Below are positions 45,909-54,808 of a stretch of DNA of 64,000 nt, piece after piece. Source of the stretch: Immundisolibacter cernigliae (lineage in GTDB: Bacteria > Pseudomonadota > Gammaproteobacteria > Immundisolibacterales > Immundisolibacteraceae); assembly GCF_001697225.1 (NCBI RefSeq), contig NZ_CP014671.1:1860001-1924000 (forward strand). Direction: 5' to 3'. Below the pieces are notes generated by a model. The model was not told where the DNA came from, ran no database searches, and worked only from the letters and a program-made list of their open reading frames with translations. Every line of letters begins with the position of its first letter. The stretch's first letter is position 1. A program made the translations under genes and the position numbers.

Positions 45909-46337
45909 ATGAACGCCACGGCGCGAAAATTCGGCGACCCGACCACACGCATCGCCACCTGCGGTGCGTGGACCGTGTTGCTGCGACCACGCCAGCCTAC
46001 GCTGGGCGCGCTGGTGCTGGTGTGTGAAGAACCGGTACGCGCGTTCGGTGATGTGAGTGCGGCGGCCTACGCCGATCTTGCCCGAACCACCCGCCGCGTC
46101 GAAGCCATGCTTGGCGCCGCATTTGCTTACGACAAGATCAATTACCTGATGCTCATGATGGTGGACCCCGACGTGCATTTTCATGTCCTGCCGCGCTACG
46201 CGCAGATCCGGCACTTCGCCGGACATGCGTTTTCCGATCTGGCCTGGCCCAACGCCCCCGATCTGGGTTTCGATCATGCCATCGACGCCGCGACGCAGGC
46301 CGCCCTGATCGAGCGCCTGAAAGAGGCGTGGCAATGA
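45909..46337 (+). CDS. HIT-family protein with altered histidine triad
   Basis: The 142-residue protein has the HIT fold: YDKINYLMLMMVDPDVHFHVLPRY near residues 74-97. The classical H-x-H-x-H triad reads D88-V-H90-F-H92, so the first histidine is an aspartate. The nucleophilic central histidine is kept, so phosphoramidase or nucleotide hydrolase activity remains possible. Its TGA overlaps the start of the acyl-AMP ligase gene by 4 bases. HIT enzymes often hydrolyse adenylates, so it might remove misactivated acyl-AMP or act on another nucleotide in this pathway; this is inference. Confidence 0.72.
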   Translation: MNATARKFGDPTTRIATCGAWTVLLRPRQPTLGALVLVCEEPVRAFGDVSAAAYADLARTTRRVEAMLGAAFAYDKINYLMLMMVDPDVHFHVLPRYAQIRHFAGHAFSDLAWPNAPDLGFDHAIDAATQAALIERLKEAWQ

Positions 46338-48133
46338 GCGGTGCGGCCCAGGCCAACCCGGACTTCGGCTACGGCGCGGCCACGGCCCGGCCCACGCCGA
46401 CGCACAACACCCTGCCGGTGCGTTTTGCCGACTTCGATACGCTCACTGACGCACTCGATTACGCGGCCGCGGGCACCACCGGCAGCAATTTCTACAATGC
46501 GCGCGGCGATCTGGCGCTGGCGCTGAGCTATGCCCAGCTGCGCCAAGACGCGCTGGATCTAGCGCAGCGCTTCGCGGCTCTGGGCCTGCCCCGGCAGGCA
46601 CGCGTGGCGCTGGTGGCGGAAACCGACCCGGATTTCGTGCGGCTGTTTTTCGCCTGCCAGTACGCCGGGCTGGTGCCGGTGCCCCTGCCCGCGGCGGTGC
46701 ACCTGGGCGGGCGGGAGGCCTTTGTGCGCCAGCTGCGCACCATGCTGGACGGTTGCCAGGCCAGTGTGGCGATCGCGCCGCCGGACTTCGGCCCCATGCT
46801 GCACGCCGCCGCCGTCGATGTGCCGCTCGCCTTCTGTGGCACGCCCGATGAGTTCCGCGCGCTGCCGCTGGCGGACAACCCACCGGCATCGTCGCAGGCT
46901 GACGAGCTGGCCTATTTGCAATACACCTCCGGAAGCACCCGTTTCCCGCGCGGGGTGATGATCACCCACCGCACCGTGATGCAGAACCTGCAGGGCATCG
47001 TGCGCCATGGCCTGGCCATCAGCGACGCTGATCGGTTCATGTCCTGGCTGCCCTTCTATCACGACATGGGGCTGGTCGGACTGGTGTTCTCGCCGCTGGC
47101 CGCGCAGCGTTCCGTGGACTACCTGGGCACGCGCGATTTCGCCATGCGGCCGCGCCAGTGGCTGGCACTGATGTCGCGCAATCGCGCCACCATCGCCTTC
47201 AGCCCGCCGTTTGGCTATGCGCTGGTCGGGCGCCGCTTGCGACCGACCGATGTCGCCCAGTACGACCTGTCGGCCTGGCGCATCGCCGGTGTCGGCGCCG
47301 AGACCATCCGCGCCGAGACGCTGGAACAGTTCGCAGCGGTACTGCACGACAGCGGCTTTCGCGCCGAGGCCTTCCTGCCCTGCTACGGCATGGCCGAGTG
47401 CTCGCTGGCGGTCAGTTTCGCGCCGCTTGGCCTGGGCATCGACACGGACACGGTGGATGCACAGGTGCTTGGCCATCAGCGGGTGGCCCAGATGGCCGAC
47501 GCGCATACCACCAGCGTCAACCGCTTCGTCAACTGCGGCGCGGTATTGCCGGGACATTCCCTTGAAATCCGCGACGAGGCCGGCCGCCGACTGCCGCAGC
47601 GGCGTTGCGGAACCATTTTCGTGCGCGGACCCAGCGTCATGTCCGGCTACTTCGGCGATGCCGCCGAAACCGCCCGCGTCCTGTCACCGGACGGCTGGCT
47701 CAATACCGGCGATGTCGGTTATCTGGCCGACGGCCGCCTGTTCATCACCGGCCGCGAGAAGGATCTGTTCATCATCAACGGGCGCAACATCTGGCCGCAG
47801 GATCTCGAATTCCTGGCCGAACAGCAGCCGGAACTGCGCCCGGAAGATGCCTCGGCGTTCGCCGTGCCCGACGCCGACGGCGACGACCTTGCGGTGCTGG
47901 TGGTGCAATGCCGCGAGCACGACCCGCTGCGTCGCATCGACCTGGTCATGCGCCTGCAGGGCCTGATCAAGGCCGAGCTTGGCATTCCCTGTTTCATCGA
48001 ACTGGTGGCCCCGCACACCCTGCCGCGCACCTCCTCGGGCAAGCTGTCGCGCTCCGGCGCCCGCCGCGACTTCCTGGAGCGCAACGGCAATCAGGCACCG
48101 GCGCCCAGTCGCCTCGCCAAGAGCATTGACTGA
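46334..48133 (+). CDS. Fatty acyl-AMP ligase/acyl-ACP synthetase of the sphingolipid cluster
   Basis: The 599-residue adenylating enzyme activates a fatty acid with ATP and passes it to a carrier protein or CoA. It has the AMP-binding P-loop YTSGSTRFPRGVMITH (near residue 197), the YGMAE motif, and TGDVGYLADGRLFITGREKD at the hinge, followed by a short C-terminal domain with GKLSRSG. The start is ATG 46334, with AGAGG 8 bases upstream; a GTG 6 bases earlier is less likely. The order HIT - ligase - reductase - ACP - serine palmitoyltransferase on one strand strongly suggests that it loads the ACP encoded at 49125 with the acyl chain used for sphingoid-base synthesis. Confidence 0.88.
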   Translation: MSGAAQANPDFGYGAATARPTPTHNTLPVRFADFDTLTDALDYAAAGTTGSNFYNARGDLALALSYAQLRQDALDLAQRFAALGLPRQARVALVAETDPDFVRLFFACQYAGLVPVPLPAAVHLGGREAFVRQLRTMLDGCQASVAIAPPDFGPMLHAAAVDVPLAFCGTPDEFRALPLADNPPASSQADELAYLQYTSGSTRFPRGVMITHRTVMQNLQGIVRHGLAISDADRFMSWLPFYHDMGLVGLVFSPLAAQRSVDYLGTRDFAMRPRQWLALMSRNRATIAFSPPFGYALVGRRLRPTDVAQYDLSAWRIAGVGAETIRAETLEQFAAVLHDSGFRAEAFLPCYGMAECSLAVSFAPLGLGIDTDTVDAQVLGHQRVAQMADAHTTSVNRFVNCGAVLPGHSLEIRDEAGRRLPQRRCGTIFVRGPSVMSGYFGDAAETARVLSPDGWLNTGDVGYLADGRLFITGREKDLFIINGRNIWPQDLEFLAEQQPELRPEDASAFAVPDADGDDLAVLVVQCREHDPLRRIDLVMRLQGLIKAELGIPCFIELVAPHTLPRTSSGKLSRSGARRDFLERNGNQAPAPSRLAKSID

Positions 48134-49052
48134 CGCCGGCAGCCGCACGGTCGCCATCACCGGCGCCAGCGGTTTTGTCGGCGCCGCCCTGGCCCGCCAT
48201 CTGGCCAGCCAGGGCTGGCGCTTGCGGCTGCTGGTGCGGCCGGGCTCGCAAAGTCGCTTGCCCCGGATCGACGTCGCCCATGTCGTCACCGGATCGCTCT
48301 GCGACGCGAACGCCCTGCGGCAGTTGCTGGACGGCGCCCAGGCACTTGTGCACTGCGCCGGGGCGGTCCGCGGCCTGACGCGCGCCGACTTCGACCGCGT
48401 CAACGTCGACGGCGTACAGGCGCTGCTGGACGCCACCGGCCCGGCGCAGCGGGTGGTGCACATCTCGTCGCTGGCGGCGCGTCATCCCGGCCTGTCGCAC
48501 TACGCCGCCAGCAAGCTGGCCGGCGAGCGGCGGGTGACCGACCAACTGCCGCCACAGCGGTGGGTCGTGCTGCGCCCGCCGGCGATCTACGGCCCGGGCG
48601 ACCGGGAACTGCGTCCGCTGCTGGACCGGATGATGCGCGGCCTGGCGCTGCTGCCGGGCCCACCGGACGCACGATTCTCTCTGCTGCACGTCCACGATCT
48701 GGCCCGCGCCGTCGGCTGCCTGTTGTCGGGCGACGCCGGCTGGGGCCAGACCCACGAGCCGGACGACGGCCACCGGCCAGGCTACGGCTGGCAGGATCTG
48801 CTGGACGCCGTCGCCCGGCTGCGCGGCGCGCCGGTGCGAGCCGTGCGCGTACCCGGTCCGCTGCTGTCGGCGCTGGGCGCCTGCAACGAACTGGCGGCCC
48901 GGCTCGCTGGCCGCGCGCCGATGCTCAGTCGCGGCAAGGCACGCGAGCTGCGCTGGCCGGACTGGCTCGCCGGCGGCAACGCCAGCCTGCTCGGCTGCGG
49001 CTGGCGGCCGGAAATCACACTCGATCAGGGGCTGCGGGACACGCTTGGCTGA
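48126..49052 (+). CDS. cerR: NAD-dependent epimerase/dehydratase-type reductase, CerR-like
   Basis: The 308-residue short-chain-dehydrogenase (extended) enzyme has the NAD(P) motif TGASGFVG, an aspartate/asparagine at the end of the second strand, and the catalytic YAASKLAGER tyrosine-lysine pair, with HISSLAARH before it. In Caulobacter-type sphingolipid clusters a protein of this class (CerR) reduces the 3-keto group after condensation. The start is most likely TTG at 48126, overlapping the ligase stop; no ATG fits the operon. A promoter-like TATACT lies in the 72-base gap before the ACP gene. Confidence 0.8.
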   Translation: MTDAGSRTVAITGASGFVGAALARHLASQGWRLRLLVRPGSQSRLPRIDVAHVVTGSLCDANALRQLLDGAQALVHCAGAVRGLTRADFDRVNVDGVQALLDATGPAQRVVHISSLAARHPGLSHYAASKLAGERRVTDQLPPQRWVVLRPPAIYGPGDRELRPLLDRMMRGLALLPGPPDARFSLLHVHDLARAVGCLLSGDAGWGQTHEPDDGHRPGYGWQDLLDAVARLRGAPVRAVRVPGPLLSALGACNELAARLAGRAPMLSRGKARELRWPDWLAGGNASLLGCGWRPEITLDQGLRDTLG

Positions 49053-49062
49053 GCCGGGCCGC

Positions 49063-49068
49063 TATACT
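49063..49068 (+). promoter_or_regulatory. Candidate -10 element before the acyl carrier protein gene
   Basis: TATACT lies 56 bases before the ACP ATG, in the only gap of the cerR-acp-spt run. It could provide an internal promoter, giving more ACP than the upstream enzymes. No clear -35 is present. Confidence 0.4.
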
Positions 49069-49124
49069 CCCGCCGCCAGCCGCGCCAGTTGCGCGCAGGG
49101 CAGCAGGCGAGCGGGAGGAACCAC

Positions 49125-49367
49125 ATGGCAGTCAGCGCACAGCGCATCCTCGAAACCCTGCAGGATCGCCTGAACGCTCTTACCGGCGGCAAGGCGGTCA
49201 GCGGCGACACCGATCTGGTCGGCGACCTGGGACTCGATTCCCTGCAGGTCATGGAATTACTGATGGAAATGGAAGACGCATTCGACATCTCGATCCCGGT
49301 CAACGTGATGGCCGACGTGCGCACCGTCGGCGAGCTTGCCGCCGCCGTGCAAGCCCTGCTCGCCTGA
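49125..49367 (+). CDS. Dedicated acyl carrier protein of the sphingolipid cluster
   Basis: The 80-residue protein has the acyl carrier fold with the phosphopantetheine site in LGLDSLQVMEL (S39). GGGAGG-like purines (GGGAGGAA) stand about 5 bases before ATG 49125. Its acidic composition and length are typical. Placed between the acyl-AMP ligase/reductase and serine palmitoyltransferase, it probably carries the acyl group used by the latter, in place of CoA. Confidence 0.92.
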   Translation: MAVSAQRILETLQDRLNALTGGKAVSGDTDLVGDLGLDSLQVMELLMEMEDAFDISIPVNVMADVRTVGELAAAVQALLA

Positions 49368-49381
49368 TCCGGCGGCCCGAC

Positions 49382-50596
49382 ATGGCTCTGTTCGACAAAC
49401 TCGCGAGCGCTGCCGCGGTTCGCCGCGACGTGATCAGCTCCGGCGGCCTGGTGCCGTTCGGCGTCACCGTGGAGCGCATCCTGTCGCCCACCGAGGGCAT
49501 GGTCGCCGGCCGTCGGGTGATCCTGGGCGGCACCAACAACTACCTTGGGCTGACCTTCGACCCCGAGTGCATCGAGGCCGGTGCCGCCGCGCTGCGCAGC
49601 GAGGGCACCGGCACCACCGGTTCGCGCATGGCCAACGGCAGCTACGCCGGCCACCTGGCGCTGGAACACGAACTGGCAGAGTTCTACGGCTGGCCCCAGG
49701 CGATCGTGTTCTCGACCGGCTACCTGGCCAACCTGGGCATGATCGGCGCGCTGGCCGCGCCGGGCGACGTGCTGGTCATCGACGGCGACTGCCACGCCAG
49801 CATCTACGACGGCTGCAAGCTGTCCGGGGCGGAAGTCATCCGCTTCCGGCACAACAATGCCGCCGATCTTGACCGCCGTCTGGCCCGCCTGGGCGAGCGC
49901 GCCCAAAATGCCTTGGTCATCGTCGAGGGTATTTACAGCATGCTGGGTGACCAGGCGCCACTGGCCGATATTGCCGCGGCCACACACCGCCACGGCGCCA
50001 TGCTGATGGTGGACGAGGCGCACTCGCTGGGCGTGCTGGGTGCCAACGGCCGGGGCCTGTGCGAAGCCGCCGGCGTCATGGACGGCGTCGACTTCGTGGT
50101 CGGCACCTTCAGCAAGAGCCTGGGCGGGGTCGGCGGTTTCTGCGTCAGCCCGCACGCCGAGCTTGGCCTGGTGCGCTACACCAGCCGGCCGTACATCTTC
50201 ACCGCCTCGCCCTCGCCGGCCACCATCGCCTCCACCCGCACCGCGCTGGCTGCGCTGCGCAGCCGCCCGCAGCTGCGCCAGCGGCTGTGGCACAACGTGT
50301 CGCGCCTGCACGCGGGCCTGACCGCGATGGGTCTGCCGCCGGCGGCCGAGCCGAGCCCGGTGCTGGCGGTGCTGCGGGACAGCCGCGACCAGGCCCTGGC
50401 CGACTGGCAGCAGTTGCTGGATGCCGGTGTGTACGTGAACCTCATGGTGCCGCCAGCCACGCCGGGCGGCATCAGCCTGCTGCGCTGCAGCATCAGCGCC
50501 GCCCACACCGACGCGCAGATCGACCAAATTCTCGCCGCCTTCCGCGCCCTGCCGGGCGCCGGTCACGCTGTCGCGGGGCAGGCTGCTCTGGCATGA
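49382..50596 (+). CDS. spt: Serine palmitoyltransferase (sphingolipid committing enzyme)
   Basis: The 404-residue PLP enzyme belongs to the alpha-oxoamine synthases. It starts MALFDKLAS, as bacterial serine palmitoyltransferases do. It has GTNNYLGLTFDPE near residue 50, H138 (DCHASIYDG) stacking on PLP, D211-E-A-H214, and the Schiff-base lysine K245 in GTFSKSLGG. The enzyme condenses L-serine with an acyl thioester to 3-ketosphinganine in the cytoplasm as a homodimer. Sequence blocks match the Sphingomonas/Caulobacter type rather than KBL or BioF. Its stop overlaps the start of the next gene (ATGA), coupling synthesis to glycosylation. Confidence 0.93.
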   Translation: MALFDKLASAAAVRRDVISSGGLVPFGVTVERILSPTEGMVAGRRVILGGTNNYLGLTFDPECIEAGAAALRSEGTGTTGSRMANGSYAGHLALEHELAEFYGWPQAIVFSTGYLANLGMIGALAAPGDVLVIDGDCHASIYDGCKLSGAEVIRFRHNNAADLDRRLARLGERAQNALVIVEGIYSMLGDQAPLADIAAATHRHGAMLMVDEAHSLGVLGANGRGLCEAAGVMDGVDFVVGTFSKSLGGVGGFCVSPHAELGLVRYTSRPYIFTASPSPATIASTRTALAALRSRPQLRQRLWHNVSRLHAGLTAMGLPPAAEPSPVLAVLRDSRDQALADWQQLLDAGVYVNLMVPPATPGGISLLRCSISAAHTDAQIDQILAAFRALPGAGHAVAGQAALA

Positions 50597-52890
50597 GCCA
50601 AGCCGCCTCGCGGTCGACCCCGCCGGCACAAGCGCCCCTGCTCACCCCGGTGGTTTTCGAGGCGGTGGCCGGGGCCGCCGCCAGTCCGTTGCCGCCGGTG
50701 CGCATCTTTCTTGGCACCGAACCGGCCCAGCACCGGGCCGAGCGGGTGTTTTTCCACTCCCTGAAAAAGGTCCGCGATCCGGCGCGCCGGTACGAGGTGT
50801 ACCGCATGACGCGCCTGCCGGGCTTCGCGCAGGGGCGCTGGCGCACCGGCTTCACCAACTTCCGCTTCGCCATTCCGGATCTGGCCGGTCGCCACGGGCG
50901 CGCGATCTACAACGACGTTGACGAGATTTACCTGGCCGACCCGGCGCCGCTGTTCGACCTGCCGATGGGCGAGGCCGGCTATCTGGCCCTGACCCCGGCC
51001 GATACCGCCGTGATGCTGCTCGACTGCGCGCGCATGGCCGAGGTGTGGACGCTCGAGCGCGCGCAGCGCCTGGGCAAGAAGACGCTGCTGGAACTGGCGG
51101 CCGAGAAGCCCGGCCTGTGGGCGCCGCTGCCGGCGCAGTGGCACGCCCGCGACATGGAGTACCAGCCGGGCTTCACCGCCTGCCTGCATTACACGGCGCT
51201 GAACCAGCAACCCTGGCACCCGGCCCCGGAGCAGTATTCCTACCACCCGCATCCGCTGGGCGAACTGTGGCGCGACCTGGAGCGGGACGCCGACGCCGCC
51301 GGCTACGAGATCTTCTGCGCCGCAGCGCCGAGCCCGGCGTTTGCCGGCGCGGCGGCGCGTCTGGCAGCGGCGCCGCGTTGGCAGCTACCGGCCGATGTCG
51401 CTGCGCTGGCCGGTCGCCCAGGCAGTGTGGCGACGGTGGGTCCGCTCGATACGAGCCCGCTCGACGGGCTCGACGTGACGGCGTTTGCGATCGATGCGCT
51501 GGGCGACACCAAGGCCGACCTAGTCGCCGCGGCCCATCTGGAACAGTGCCCGGCGGACGATCTGCCGTGGCTCATCGACGCGCTGTTCGCCGCCGCCGGC
51601 ACGGCGGTCTACCTGGCCGTGGCGCCGGTCGCTGCTGAACAGCCGGCGGATACCGAGGCCTGGTGGCGGGCACGCCTGCGCACCGCGGCGCGCCGCCACC
51701 CCGGCCGCATCTGGCGGCTCGACGTGCTGGATGCCGCCGGCCAGCGAACGCACGGCTGGCAGGCCGGCGAGGCGTGCAGGGCATCCCCCACGATATGGCG
51801 ACTACACGGCAAGCACGCCGGCGACAACGCGCAGATCGATGCCTTCGCCGACGCCGTAGGCTGGCCAAGTCGGCTGCACCGCCTGCGCTTCTCGCCGCTA
51901 TCGCGCCTGCCCGGCTGGCTCAAGGGCGCGAGCCGTTTGGGTCTGGTCGGCAGCGAGCCGCCGCTCGGACCGTGGCCCGATCTGGTCATCGCCGCCGGCC
52001 GGCGCAGCGCCAGCGTGGCGCGCTGGATCGTCAGGCAAAGCGGCGGGCGCACGCGCACGGTGCTGCTGGGCCGGCCGCGGGCGCCGCTGTCGGCCTTCGA
52101 CCTGGTAGTCACCACGCCGCAGTACGGTCTGCCGGTGCGCAGCAACGTGCTGCACCTGCCGGCACCGCTGGCGCTGCCCGCCACCGCCGACGACGCCATG
52201 CTGGAGAGCTGGCGCGCGCGCTGGGCGGTACTGCCGCGGCCGTGGATCGGGCTGTTGGTGGGCGGCGACCGGGCGCCGTATTACCTCGATGCCGACGCCG
52301 CCCGGCGGCTCGCCGCGGCGGCGCGGGCGCTCGCCGCCCAGCACGGCGGCAGCGTGCTCGCCACCACCGGCCCGCGCACGACGCCGGCGGCGGCCGAGGC
52401 GCTGTTCGCGGCGCTCGGCGAGTCCGCCTTTCGCCACCGCTATGTGCCGGGGCAGGCGGACAACCCGTACCCGGCCCTGCTGGCACTGGCCGACCAGTTC
52501 ATCGTCACCGGCGACAGCGCCTCGATGCTGGGCGAGGCGGCGGGCACCGGCAAGCCGCTCGCGGTGTTCGAACCGCCCCGGCGACGCACCGCCGCGAAAC
52601 GCCTGCTGCACTGGCTCGAACGACACCTGGGCCTGATCGAGCGCGGCGCCGGCAGCCGCGGCACGGCCCGCCAGCAGAATCGCCTCGGCCGGTGCTATGA
52701 CGGCTTACTCGCGGCCGGTATCATCAGCCGTGATCGCGATCTGACCGCCCTGCGACAGACCCTTGGCCTGGTCACCCTGCCGGCCGGGCCCACGCCGCCG
52801 CTTCTCGACCCTCACCTGCTCGCCCGCGCCCAGCGTGCGGCAGCCGACAGGGTGCGCGAACTGCTCACCGCCGAACATCCCATTTCGTGA
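50593..52890 (+). CDS. Fusion protein: glycosyltransferase-like domain with C-terminal ELM1 domain
   Basis: The 765-residue protein joins two unrelated parts. The N-terminal part (about 1-290) contains an acidic DxD-type site YNDVDEIYLADP (D108, D110) and a WHARDMEYQPGFTACLHYTA region like retaining glycosyltransferases that use nucleotide sugars. The C-terminal part (about 420-765) matches the ELM1 family: PDLVIAAGRRSASVARW, GLLVGGDRAPYYL, TTGPRTTP and VTGDSASMLGEAAGTGKPL. ELM1 proteins are distant relatives of GT-B glycosyltransferases and occur near lipid glycosylation genes. The gene overlaps spt by 4 bases. It could add the first sugars to a sphingolipid; acceptor and donor are unknown. 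Confidence 0.8.
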   Translation: MSQAASRSTPPAQAPLLTPVVFEAVAGAAASPLPPVRIFLGTEPAQHRAERVFFHSLKKVRDPARRYEVYRMTRLPGFAQGRWRTGFTNFRFAIPDLAGRHGRAIYNDVDEIYLADPAPLFDLPMGEAGYLALTPADTAVMLLDCARMAEVWTLERAQRLGKKTLLELAAEKPGLWAPLPAQWHARDMEYQPGFTACLHYTALNQQPWHPAPEQYSYHPHPLGELWRDLERDADAAGYEIFCAAAPSPAFAGAAARLAAAPRWQLPADVAALAGRPGSVATVGPLDTSPLDGLDVTAFAIDALGDTKADLVAAAHLEQCPADDLPWLIDALFAAAGTAVYLAVAPVAAEQPADTEAWWRARLRTAARRHPGRIWRLDVLDAAGQRTHGWQAGEACRASPTIWRLHGKHAGDNAQIDAFADAVGWPSRLHRLRFSPLSRLPGWLKGASRLGLVGSEPPLGPWPDLVIAAGRRSASVARWIVRQSGGRTRTVLLGRPRAPLSAFDLVVTTPQYGLPVRSNVLHLPAPLALPATADDAMLESWRARWAVLPRPWIGLLVGGDRAPYYLDADAARRLAAAARALAAQHGGSVLATTGPRTTPAAAEALFAALGESAFRHRYVPGQADNPYPALLALADQFIVTGDSASMLGEAAGTGKPLAVFEPPRRRTAAKRLLHWLERHLGLIERGAGSRGTARQQNRLGRCYDGLLAAGIISRDRDLTALRQTLGLVTLPAGPTPPLLDPHLLARAQRAAADRVRELLTAEHPIS

Positions 52891-52895
52891 TACCC

Positions 52896-53615
52896 ATGTC
52901 CGACCTTCGCTACCTGGACAAGGCACGCCTGGATGCGCTCGATGCTGCGTATTTCCAGGCCCGCCGACCCTTTCCGTGGATCAACCCGGAGGCGCTGCTT
53001 ACACCCGCCGCGTTTCAGACCCTCTACGAGACGCTGCCGGACCTCGAATTGTTCGAGAAAAACTTCGGCGTGGAACGCAAATACGGCCAGCAAAGTCACG
53101 ACCGCTACGCGCTCGACTACCGACCGGACCTGCCACTGGAAGCGCCCTGGCACGAGTTCGTGACCGAACTGAACGGACCGGTCTACACGGCGTTTCTGAC
53201 CCGCATGCTGGGCGTGCGCAGCGTGAGCCTGTCCTGCCACTGGCACTACACGCCCAACGGTTGCTCGGTGTCGCCGCACTGCGACGCCAAGCGCAAGCTC
53301 GGCTCGCACATTTTCTATTTCAACACCGACAAGGACTGGGATCCGTCCTGGGGCGGCGAGACGCTGGTGCTGGAATCCGAGCACCGGCTGGAGCCAAGCT
53401 CCGCGCCGACGCTGGATGCGTTCAAGCGCATCACCGCCAGCGAGGCCATCGGCAACCGTAGCCTGCTGTTTGCCCGCACCGACCATTCCTGGCACGCGGT
53501 GCGGGAAATCCACTGCCCGCCACAGGCCCTGCGCAAGGTGTTCATCCTGGTCATCGAGCCGGGCGCCGCCTGGTGGCGCAAGCTGCTGCCGGCGCGACTG
53601 GCGCGCGGCTATTGA
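52896..53615 (+). CDS. 2-oxoglutarate/Fe(II)-dependent oxygenase
   Basis: The 239-residue protein has the 2OG-Fe(II) oxygenase facial triad: H128-C-D130 in SPHCDAKRK and a distal histidine in TDHSWHAV (H200, with H197 near). R214 in ALRKVF may bind 2-oxoglutarate. The enzyme would hydroxylate a substrate using oxygen. Its position between glycosyltransferase genes in a sphingolipid operon suggests action on the lipid or a sugar. The start is ATG 52896; a GTG 9 bases earlier would overlap the previous stop. Confidence 0.82.
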   Translation: MSDLRYLDKARLDALDAAYFQARRPFPWINPEALLTPAAFQTLYETLPDLELFEKNFGVERKYGQQSHDRYALDYRPDLPLEAPWHEFVTELNGPVYTAFLTRMLGVRSVSLSCHWHYTPNGCSVSPHCDAKRKLGSHIFYFNTDKDWDPSWGGETLVLESEHRLEPSSAPTLDAFKRITASEAIGNRSLLFARTDHSWHAVREIHCPPQALRKVFILVIEPGAAWWRKLLPARLARGY

Positions 53616-54805
53616 ACGGACAGACCGACCCGCCACGCCTGGCCTTGCTGATATCCGGCCTGGGCCTGGGCGGCGTGCAGCGCACCATGCTGACCCTGGC
53701 CGGCGGGCTGGCCGACCGCGGGCTGGCAGTCGACCTGCTGGTACCGGACGATCGGGGCCCGTTTCGTGACCAGGTGCCGGCGAACGTGCGCCTGGTGAAC
53801 CTGTCGCGCTGGTGGCTGCGCTTGCCGGTGATCCGCACCCGCAAGCGGCGCAAGGCGCTGCTAATGGCCCCCGCGGTGGCGGCCTACCTGCGCCGCGAGC
53901 GCCCGGACGCGCTGCTGTCCGCCTCGCATTACGTGAATCTCGGCGCCCTGTGGGGTCGTGATCTTGCCGGCACCGGCACCCGGCTGGTCATCAGCCAGCG
54001 CACGCAGCTGTCGGTGGCCATCACCAACAGCAAGCTGCCGGTGCTGCACCGCCGGCCGCTGCTGGCCTGGCTGACGCGCCGCTACTACCCGCGCGCCGAC
54101 GCCATTGTGGCGGTGTCGGACGGCGTGGCGGACGATCTCGCCGCGGTTGCCCGGCTGCCGCGCGAACGCGTGCAGACCGTCTACAACCCGACCGACGTGA
54201 ACTACATCGTCCGCCGAGCCGCCGAGCCGGCGCCGCATCCGTGGCTGGAAGACGGTGGCCCGCCGGTGATCGTGGCGGTGGGCCGGCTGGCAGCCCAAAA
54301 GGACTTCACCACCCTGCTGCGGGCCTTCGCCCATGTACTGGAACGACGCCCGGCGCGGCTGCTGATCCTTGGCGAGGGAGGCCTACGCCCGACACTGGAG
54401 GCGCAGGTGGCCGAGCTCGGCCTCGGCGCGGTGGTGGCCATGCCCGGCTACGCCGAGAACCCGTTCTCCGCACTGGCGCGGGCCGATCTGTACGTCATGT
54501 CGTCCCGCTACGAGGGTCTGCCCGGCGCGCTGATCCAGGCCCTGGCCTGCGGCTGCCGGGTGGTCAGCACCGACTGCCCGTCCGGGCCGGCGGAGATCCT
54601 TGATCATGGCCGTTTCGGCCGCCTGGTGCCGGTCGGGGACGCGCCGGCTTTGGCCGAAGCCATGCTGGCGGCGCTGGAAACGCCGCCCGATCCACAGCGT
54701 CAGCGCGAGCGCGCGGCGCAGTTTTCCGTGCCGCGGGCGGTGGATGCGTATCTCGATCTGCTGCTGGGCGATGAGGCTGTCAATTTCCGGCAAACGGCAG
54801 GCTGA
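53612..54805 (+). CDS. Family 4 glycosyltransferase (first of two)
   Basis: The 397-residue GT-B enzyme has the N-terminal glycine-rich loop SGLGLGGVQRTMLTLAGG and the C-terminal donor-binding region: VAVGRLAAQKDFTTLLRAF, then ALACGCRVVSTDCPSGPAEIL with the E-x7-E type motif near SRYEGLPGALIQA. It probably transfers a hexose or related sugar from a nucleotide sugar to a lipid-linked acceptor. The start is TTG at 53612, a TTGA overlap with the oxygenase stop. It is paralogous to the next gene (shared ALACGC, CPSGP motifs). Confidence 0.88.
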   Translation: MNGQTDPPRLALLISGLGLGGVQRTMLTLAGGLADRGLAVDLLVPDDRGPFRDQVPANVRLVNLSRWWLRLPVIRTRKRRKALLMAPAVAAYLRRERPDALLSASHYVNLGALWGRDLAGTGTRLVISQRTQLSVAITNSKLPVLHRRPLLAWLTRRYYPRADAIVAVSDGVADDLAAVARLPRERVQTVYNPTDVNYIVRRAAEPAPHPWLEDGGPPVIVAVGRLAAQKDFTTLLRAFAHVLERRPARLLILGEGGLRPTLEAQVAELGLGAVVAMPGYAENPFSALARADLYVMSSRYEGLPGALIQALACGCRVVSTDCPSGPAEILDHGRFGRLVPVGDAPALAEAMLAALETPPDPQRQRERAAQFSVPRAVDAYLDLLLGDEAVNFRQTAG

Positions 54806-54808
54806 ACC

